Assembly (NCBI GenBank): GCA_001839685.1
Contig: MLAK01000566.1
Span: forward strand, 4,507-68,506
DNA from: Tritrichomonas foetus
Taxonomy: Eukaryota > Parabasalia > Tritrichomonadida > Tritrichomonadidae
DNA: 64,000 nt
Reading direction: 5' to 3'
The translations under genes were made by a program, and so were the position numbers. Each line of letters opens with the position of its first letter. The first letter of the stretch is position 1. Below are positions 59,898 through 64,000 of the stretch, one piece after another. The notes under the pieces are model-generated. The model ran no database searches. It worked only from the letters and a program-made list of their open reading frames with translations, and had not been told where the DNA came from.

Positions 59898-61238
59898 ATG
59901 CTTGCTCAAAGAAATGCAGTTGGACGAAGTAAAGTAATATTTGAACCACTTGAACAAGACGTAGTTTCTCCTGAGCCTTCGAAAAAAATAACAATGGAAG
60001 ATATCATGCCATTATTATCAATTACCAATCTCCAAGAAGACAGCCAAATTAATGAATATATTATAAACAACCTTAAGAATATTGCCAAGCACAAAATAAT
60101 TCGTATTAATCAGGCAATTGAAGCCATCCGAGAAAAGTGGCCTAATGCGACTCCTTTGGAAATTTGGGTTGGCTACGACATTGCTGGAAATTGTTCTGAC
60201 GATTTGCTTCTTAAACTCGACGAGCAGGGATTTACGGATGAAGTGAAGGAGCAGCTCAAGCGCAGATTGTCACGCCAGCCTCTTGAAAAGGACGATAAAA
60301 AGAAAGACAACGAAGATATGGAAGACGATAGCGAAGATGACGATAATGGTGATGATGATGGTGAATTTCAGGTTGCTTTTGTTCCACAGCCCAAAAAGCA
60401 GGTTAAATACCATCGCCGCTTTTCGAAGAACAACCCGGTCAGTAGCGAGCCGATTCCGCCTGCTCCAAAAGGCGTTTCAGAAGAAGAGTGGAGATCATGG
60501 AGTGACATCCACAGAAAGTCTTTCCTATGCGGTATGAAGGATCCTAATACGTTCCTTTATCGTAATTGCCCGCACGGCGTCCAAAGGAAGAACGGGCCGT
60601 GGAGCGAAGAAGAAAAAAGACTCTTTCTTAAAAGATTACATGAAATTCGTGGCGACAAAGATACAATCGATGGAAAATGGGGAATCTTTTCATTGGGGGT
60701 TCCTGGCCGCGTTGGATATCAATGCAGCAACTTCTATCGCCTATTGATTTCGAATGGTGAAGTTCACGATTCAAGGTATGTCATTGGAGAGGATGGAAAA
60801 CTTCACCATACTTCACATATGCATCCCGAGCGCCAAAATGCGGTTTCTGCACCAACAAAGAAGAAGTCAAAAGTTCCAATGAGAACATTTTCGATTAAAT
60901 CTGTCACTTCACTGAAATTTGTTTTCAGTGCTACCAACAAATCAGAACAAGCAGATGAAGATAATGAAGAAATACAGCCAACTCGTATCTTAGGAAGATA
61001 TGAACGCTGGGCTCTTCAAAATCCTCTTCCTGATGCAGTCGACCAAATAACTAATGAATTGATAAAAGTGCCAACTTTATCACCAGATGGCTACGTGCTC
61101 GACTATAACACGTGGTTGAACATAATCAAAGACAAAAGTGAAAACCCGTTCACAAGGAATCATGTCAACAGACGCGACTTGATTGTTTTGACAATCGAGA
61201 ATATTGAAAAATATCGCGGCTCTATTGTTAATTTGTAA
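59898..61238 (+). CDS. Myb/SANT-like plus U-box-like protein
   Basis: 446 residues. N-terminal helical region with an acidic EDDSEDDDNGDDDGE linker (about 140-156). A Myb/SANT-like domain spans about 230-290: GPWSEEEKRLFLKRLHEI, then KWGIFSLGVPGRVGYQCSNFYRLLI, with Trp residues in Myb positions. The C-terminus (about 375-440) reads LPDAVDQITNELIKVPTLSPDGYVLDYNTWLNI, then NPFTRNHVNRRDLIV, which follows the U-box pattern (IPD..DPITGELM.DPV.LPSGH.YD...I, DPFTR..L). U-boxes recruit E2 enzymes, so a DNA- or chromatin-linked ubiquitin ligase is plausible but inferred. Similar arrangements may be common in trichomonads. Confidence 0.75.
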   Translation: MLAQRNAVGRSKVIFEPLEQDVVSPEPSKKITMEDIMPLLSITNLQEDSQINEYIINNLKNIAKHKIIRINQAIEAIREKWPNATPLEIWVGYDIAGNCSDDLLLKLDEQGFTDEVKEQLKRRLSRQPLEKDDKKKDNEDMEDDSEDDDNGDDDGEFQVAFVPQPKKQVKYHRRFSKNNPVSSEPIPPAPKGVSEEEWRSWSDIHRKSFLCGMKDPNTFLYRNCPHGVQRKNGPWSEEEKRLFLKRLHEIRGDKDTIDGKWGIFSLGVPGRVGYQCSNFYRLLISNGEVHDSRYVIGEDGKLHHTSHMHPERQNAVSAPTKKKSKVPMRTFSIKSVTSLKFVFSATNKSEQADEDNEEIQPTRILGRYERWALQNPLPDAVDQITNELIKVPTLSPDGYVLDYNTWLNIIKDKSENPFTRNHVNRRDLIVLTIENIEKYRGSIVNL

Positions 61239-61588
61239 ATTAAACTATTCATAATCAATTGAATAAATGAAAGGATTACTTACTAATTAGTAATTAATTA
61301 GGATTGATGAAGATTGATATTAATTAATCTAATTAGTATTGTTCGTTGGTGTTATCTTTTTATTAAATGATTTTTATTCTTATTTTCATTCATCTATTCG
61401 TGAATTTTACATGATATATATATATTTATATAAATTGGAAATATAAGCTTAGCAGTAACTTTTTTATTTATTATATACAAATACAAAAAAGCGGAAATGA
61501 GATTCTGCAATGTGCGCTGATGATAATCAAAATATAACTGGAAAGTAATTTGTCGGTGGTTCGAATTCGTAAAAATGATAAAAATTCT
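61239..61588. other. Intergenic, nothing recognised
   Basis: 350 very AT-rich bases between convergent genes, with simple TA/TTAAT runs near 61290-61330 and 61410-61430. Confidence 0.5.
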
Positions 61589-61789
61589 TCATTTAGAGTC
61601 TTTTTCTGCGTGTATTTTGGCTACAATTTGTTCAACTTGTTGATATAACGGAGAGATTTGTAGATCGATATCGGATAGTAATTTAAAATCGGGAAATTGC
61701 TCTTTGACGGGTTTAAGGTCATGTGATTCTGATGTAAAGTCCAAAAACTCGCCAAATTGAGTTTTATATTCATCACCAAGGTTTGACAT
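61589..61789 (-). CDS. Small protein of 66 residues, unknown
   Basis: MSNLGDEYKTQFGEFLDFTSESH, then a short Pro-containing segment and a C-terminal amphipathic helix LYQQVEQIVAKIHAEKD. Acidic and helical, no membrane segment or signal. Complete ATG-to-TGA frame with sensible composition in a region otherwise AT-rich. It may be a small subunit of a larger complex; I cannot name it. The start is 180 bases from the start of the divergent gene at 61970. Confidence 0.5.
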   Translation of the reverse strand: MSNLGDEYKTQFGEFLDFTSESHDLKPVKEQFPDFKLLSDIDLQISPLYQQVEQIVAKIHAEKDSK

Positions 61790-61969
61790 GATTCTGTATT
61801 TTTATAATGATATACTATGTGAAAAATCAGTTATGATGGTCAATTCATCAAACCACACTCGGTCAATAATATTTGTGAATGTTTGGTTAACTATATATTA
61901 GTTAACATCACAGAAAAATAGTGAAATGAAACACATCAAAAAAAATGATGCTTATCATTAGTCGTCAAG

Positions 61970-63697
61970 ATGACAATTTCTCAGTCATTCATTTGTGATT
62001 TGCGAAGGTCAGATCAAGATACCATTGCTACATCAATATTCGCAGCGAATCTAGCGGAATCATTTTGGGAATTCACACTTTTCCTTGCTTCATATTATAG
62101 ACCAAGCGAGGAAGACGAAAATCTTATTCAATGGTCGTTTTACGCAATCGACTCACATGGGAAACTTCACTTATTACTGCCAAATGGTGACTTCTCTTTA
62201 TCAAAAGTGTGTGAAGCTCTCGAAAGCTTGTCGACAAACAATTTTCTAAACACAATTCCAACTTCGCAAGATCCACTAGCGACAGCAATCGACTTGTGTT
62301 GTTTAAATTCATTGCAATCGACTTATATTTTCATTACATCGAACTATGAATGGTCTTCCGATATCGATAAAACTATTCGTCGAATAAAGCTTGTAAATAG
62401 CTCACAAATCGACTTTAAATTTGTTATAGTATCAGATGACAAAGAATCTATCTCCGGCCTCGAACAATCCAACAATCCAATTTTATATTCTTCGGTAAGA
62501 AATGACCAGCAGATTATCACAGAAAATCACTCAAATGAGAATGATTCTAATATAAATCTAGGAAACAACAAATTTCATGGGAATCAGGAAAATGAAAAAT
62601 GCGGTAATTATTTTCCTGAAAATCACGAAAATTTTGTAGAATTTGTTGCAGAAAAAAATCTTGGTGGAGTCATCCATTTCTTGAACAGTGATGATGGATT
62701 TTTCCAATTTTTCAGATCAATAGCAGAACCACTCGTTTGTCCACTGAAAGAGGAAGTTTTGGAAATTAGTGGTCATGAAATTCACATGTGGACTCAACCG
62801 CTCTTCCTGCCTGTTGTTTTCACAAATTCAATTCTATCATGTAAGTGTCACAACATTCCCGTTCTTTGGCGCCACACTCATGCTTGTAGAGTCACCAAAA
62901 AGAAAATTAGCAAATCCCAAACGCGAATAGAACCGTCATTAGGATCTTTCATTTCACCATTTTCTTTAAATTTATTTTCCAATCTCATAAGCCATGAAAT
63001 ACCAAATCCAATTGCAAAAGATGCGCATAATAACAATCCTTTTAGCCAATTAAACACGCCAGACATATTCGCAAACCACAAAAATGTCACAACAAGTAAA
63101 AAAACACAAAATTTAATCAAAAATCATAAAAATGTGAATCCAGACATAGTTTCAATTAATTTAAACAAAAGAAAATCTATTGAAACTGGTTTTTTTGAAG
63201 TTGATGATAGTGATGATATCTTTGAAGTTTCTGAAATCGGAGAGAAAAATGAAAAGTCTGAAAAATTTCTAAAATCTTTGAAGTCTAATCAAGAAGCATT
63301 AAATCAACCAAAATTAATTGCGAAATTTCGAATCCATGCTCCAAAAATTGCAGGAAGTATCCTTGGTGGTGATGCGTGTATTGCCTATTCTGAAGGTGGA
63401 GATTTCCATCGCCTTTTGAACGAGCTGCGTTGCGCGAATGAAGCGATTCTCGCATCTCTGGAGCCCTCTTTAGCAGTTGGTGGTGAATTTTTTGCTGTTT
63501 TCCCTGATAAGATGGCACCTGTCATACATATCAGGCGTGTCTTTGGAAGAATGCAGCTTCTGAGGTTGGATGTATCTGCTGGATTCTTAAACAACTCACT
63601 TCCATGTCAGGCTGAGGTATGTACAAAGCCCCTCCTAGAGAACATCGAGCTAGTAGATGAAATCAATCCATTCATGATATATAAAAGTGGAATATGA
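61970..63697 (+). CDS. Unrecognised protein with alpha/beta N-terminal domain
   Basis: 575 residues. Residues 1-170 alternate strands and helices (FICDLRRSDQ, FTLFLASYY, IQWSFYAIDSHGKLHLLLP, YIFITSNYEWSSDIDKTIRRIKL, FKFVIVSDDKES) in a way that resembles a vWA/Rossmann-like fold, but no MIDAS DxSxS is visible. An Asn-rich acidic spacer (about 175-220) follows, a region with CKCHNIPVLWRHTHACR (about 285-305) has a Cys/His set that could bind metal, and a disordered linker (about 310-440) leads to a C-terminal ordered part (about 445-575). It could be a divergent member of a replication, repair or chromatin family; I do not assign one. Confidence 0.7.
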   Translation: MTISQSFICDLRRSDQDTIATSIFAANLAESFWEFTLFLASYYRPSEEDENLIQWSFYAIDSHGKLHLLLPNGDFSLSKVCEALESLSTNNFLNTIPTSQDPLATAIDLCCLNSLQSTYIFITSNYEWSSDIDKTIRRIKLVNSSQIDFKFVIVSDDKESISGLEQSNNPILYSSVRNDQQIITENHSNENDSNINLGNNKFHGNQENEKCGNYFPENHENFVEFVAEKNLGGVIHFLNSDDGFFQFFRSIAEPLVCPLKEEVLEISGHEIHMWTQPLFLPVVFTNSILSCKCHNIPVLWRHTHACRVTKKKISKSQTRIEPSLGSFISPFSLNLFSNLISHEIPNPIAKDAHNNNPFSQLNTPDIFANHKNVTTSKKTQNLIKNHKNVNPDIVSINLNKRKSIETGFFEVDDSDDIFEVSEIGEKNEKSEKFLKSLKSNQEALNQPKLIAKFRIHAPKIAGSILGGDACIAYSEGGDFHRLLNELRCANEAILASLEPSLAVGGEFFAVFPDKMAPVIHIRRVFGRMQLLRLDVSAGFLNNSLPCQAEVCTKPLLENIELVDEINPFMIYKSGI

Positions 63698-64000
63698 AAT
63701 TACAAATTAATCCAAACATAATTAAAATTAAGACTTGGGACAATATTTTCAGATCTGTTTGGGTTTTTGTCTAAAAGAAAATATACAATAAAAATAAAAT
63801 AAAATAAAAAACTCGAATGAAAATGATTACACGTATTTGATACTTGGTGGTTTATTTTACAACTTTATTTTCAAAGTTTTCAAGTTTTGTTTTTGCTTTG
63901 AGTCCTATTTTTATTTGAGAACAATTCCATATTATGTTAAGATCGAAAAAATATCTTTTCTGTCAAATGATATAATTATCTCTATTTTAATCATTCGAAG
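63698..64000. other. Intergenic to window edge, AAAAT microsatellite
   Basis: 303 AT-rich bases after the last gene. An (AAAAT)n-type run lies at about 63785-63811. No gene or RNA is seen. Confidence 0.5.

Noticed and set aside
61540..61580. GGTTCGAATTC, resembling a tRNA T-loop
   Set aside because: Flanking bases do not form a T-stem, and no acceptor or D-arm is found at the correct distance.

Overview
The window looks like nuclear DNA from a trichomonad (Parabasalia), most plausibly Tritrichomonas foetus or a close relative. Three things point there. Long, almost intronless, very AT-rich genes sit a few hundred bases apart. The one intron I can support, in a CDC14-type phosphatase, has the trichomonad boundaries GTATGT at the 5' end and ACTAACATTCAG at the 3' end. 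Many genes have a TCA-type initiator-like element just upstream of the start codon and a stop codon that runs into TAAA. The species name is inference; I could not run a search.

Layout. Positions 1-2000: the 3' end of an unknown gene, then a degenerate stretch with a nested hairpin, scattered single Ns and a repeated 17-mer. 2004-11021: CDC14 phosphatase (-), a coiled-coil protein (+), a large adenylate-kinase-like protein (+) and a bromodomain protein (-). 11199-15787: two nearly identical histone H2A genes face outward as arms of a 724-bp inverted repeat, enclosing a broken ankyrin-repeat gene and a MEMO1-family gene. 16104-29054: a small helical protein, a 2820-residue Tra1/TRRAP-like protein, a cullin and ribosomal protein L27a. 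30332-36324: sugar transporter, cyclic-nucleotide-binding-domain protein, low-molecular-weight tyrosine phosphatase, a 19-bp satellite containing an assembly gap, and a CAMK-like kinase. 36981-47624: an exportin-like HEAT protein, a Furry/Tao3/Mor2-like giant protein and a coiled-coil protein. 48041-51770: a 20-bp minisatellite, a disordered Q/N-rich protein, a type I membrane protein and a small membrane ORF. 52157-63697: a VPS34-like PI3-kinase, a helical-repeat protein, a DDX5/Dbp2-type RNA helicase with an RGG tail, a protein combining Myb/SANT and U-box-like regions, a 66-residue protein and an unrecognised alpha/beta protein.

Most genes are housekeeping or signalling functions: chromatin (H2A, Tra1-like, bromodomain), ubiquitin (cullin, U-box-like), phosphorylation (CDC14, LMW-PTP, CAMK), membrane traffic (VPS34) and cell shape or flagella (Furry-like, adenylate-kinase-like). 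There is no operon. Neighbouring genes often alternate strand, so short intergenic regions serve as divergent promoters or as facing 3' ends.

I see no obvious new defence or mobile system. The most unusual items are the H2A inverted duplication, the Myb/SANT plus U-box architecture, three predicted structured elements (576-641, 36451-36535, 59759-59819) and several 16-20 bp intergenic minisatellites. Start positions given here use the first plausible ATG. Several frames extend further upstream only through TTG or GTG codons, which I did not use.
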